A stretch of 64,000 bases of DNA from Bradyrhizobium sp. 132 (GTDB taxonomy: Bacteria; Pseudomonadota; Alphaproteobacteria; Rhizobiales; Xanthobacteraceae), in the NCBI RefSeq assembly GCF_023074185.1, contig NZ_JADPKY010000094.1, positions 62,001 to 126,000 of the forward strand, read 5' to 3'. Below the pieces are notes generated by a model. It saw only the letters and a program-made list of their open reading frames with translations. It was not told the DNA's origin and searched no databases. Shown piece after piece: positions 63,294 through 64,000 of this stretch. Each line of letters opens with the position of its first letter. Position 1 is the first letter of the stretch. A program made the position numbers and the translations under genes.

Positions 63294-64000
63294 CTACTCG
63301 GCAGCTTCCTTAACGGTGCCGTGCGCGATCGTCTCGTCGCCTTCGCCGTCACCCTTACGGCCCCAACCCGAGAACCAGTTGTTGAGCTCGTCGAGATAGA
63401 GATAGACGACCGGGGTGGTGAACAGCGTCAGCGCCTGGCTGACGATCAGGCCGCCGACCATGGCGTAGCCGAGCGGCTGGCGGATCTCGGCGCCGGTGCC
63501 GTGACTGAGCATCAGCGGCACGCCGCCGAGCAGGGCAGCCATCGTCGTCATCATGATCGGACGGAAGCGCAACAGCGCTGCCTGCCGGATCGATTCCGCC
63601 GGCGTCTTGTGCTCGTCGCGCTCCGCGGCGATGGCGAAGTCCACCATCATGATGCCGTTCTTCTTCACGATGCCGATCAGCAGAATAATGCCGATCAAAG
63701 CAATGAGGCTGAACTCGAAACCGGCCGCCATCAGGATCGCGAGCGCGCCGACGCCGGCCGAGGGCAGGGTCGAGAGAATCGTGATCGGATGGATGTAGCT
63801 CTCGTAGAGGATGCCGAGGATCAGATAGACCACGACCAGCGCCGCGAGGATCAGGAGCGGCACGGTGCCCAGCGACTGCTGGAACGCCTGTGCCGTGCCT
63901 TGGAAGCTCGAATTGAGCGTTGGCGGCGCACCGAGATCGGCCATCGCCTTCTGCACGGCCTCCGTGGCCTGGCCGAGCGCGACGCCTTGGGCGAGGTTGA
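63294..64000 (-). CDS. RND efflux permease, C-terminal part (truncated by window edge)
   Basis: The frame is open to the window edge. The visible 234 residues are the last helices of an HAE1/MdtBC-like RND pump: [20 protein letters not shown], then [35 protein letters not shown] and [18 protein letters not shown]. The KKNGIMM(V/I)DFA motif is typical of MdtB/MdtC-type permeases. It ends in a charged tail. The adaptor and second permease would lie beyond 64000. Confidence 0.93.
   Translation of the reverse strand, partial: NLAQGVALGQATEAVQKAMADLGAPPTLNSSFQGTAQAFQQSLGTVPLLILAALVVVYLILGILYESYIHPITILSTLPSAGVGALAILMAAGFEFSLIALIGIILLIGIVKKNGIMMVDFAIAAERDEHKTPAESIRQAALLRFRPIMMTTMAALLGGVPLMLSHGTGAEIRQPLGYAMVGGLIVSQALTLFTTPVVYLYLDELNNWFSGWGRKGDGEGDETIAHGTVKEAAE

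Overview
The window is a high-GC alphaproteobacterial chromosome segment. The mix of genes (invasion-associated locus B protein, tripartite tricarboxylate binding protein, IclR/TetR/LuxR regulators, Liv transporters, rhizobial-style zinc-ribbon hypotheticals and interspersed palindromic repeats) looks most like Bradyrhizobium or a close relative. The genus is inferred from protein style; no 16S or housekeeping marker is present. Both ends cut through genes: a MarR regulator at the left and an RND permease at the right.

Left part (1-37.6 kb). A MarR/FUSC/DUF1656/HlyD set is an AaeAB-like aromatic-acid efflux operon (1-3.6 kb). It faces an acyl-CoA dehydrogenase plus acyl-CoA ligase pair (3.6-6.5 kb), which diverges from a Baeyer-Villiger-type flavin monooxygenase overlapping a shikimate-dehydrogenase-like gene that carries a one-base frameshift (6.6-9.3 kb). 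A lytic transglycosylase, small unknown proteins, two tiny coupled ORFs and a MaoC hydratase follow. Next come three paralogous long LuxR-type regulators with an AraC regulator between them (12.8-18.3 kb), a TauE/SafE permease, an RND efflux pump with a divergent TetR regulator (19.7-25.1 kb), a tandem pair of RTX-like repeat proteins (25.4-28.0 kb), a truncated amidase and RNase Z. An IclR regulator then diverges from a seven-gene acid-sugar catabolic operon (DapA-like, FAD oxidase, DUF1537 kinase, PdxA2-like, Fe-alcohol dehydrogenase, Bug/TctC binding protein; 29.8-37.5 kb).

Island (37.65-53.88 kb). A 47-bp direct repeat, being the 3' part of a tRNA-Gln(CTG) gene, brackets about 16 kb. The element has a tyrosine integrase at the left end, a primase-helicase, small and large terminase subunits and two excisionase-like HTH proteins. 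It also has many small unknown proteins and three AT-richer cargo blocks on the minus strand: a 239-aa unknown, a PIN-domain fusion, and a membrane protein plus a 289-aa unknown. There are no capsid, portal, tail or lysis genes. This is best read as an integrative phage satellite or packaging-competent mobile element carrying candidate defence cargo, and it is the most novel feature of the window.

Right part (54-64 kb). A DUF1428 protein precedes a complete branched-chain/amide-type ABC importer operon (SBP, LivH, LivM, LivG, LivF). A TetR regulator then diverges from a large arylsulfatase across an AT-rich palindrome. An inverted repeat element, an IalB-family protein and the C-terminal part of an RND permease close the window.
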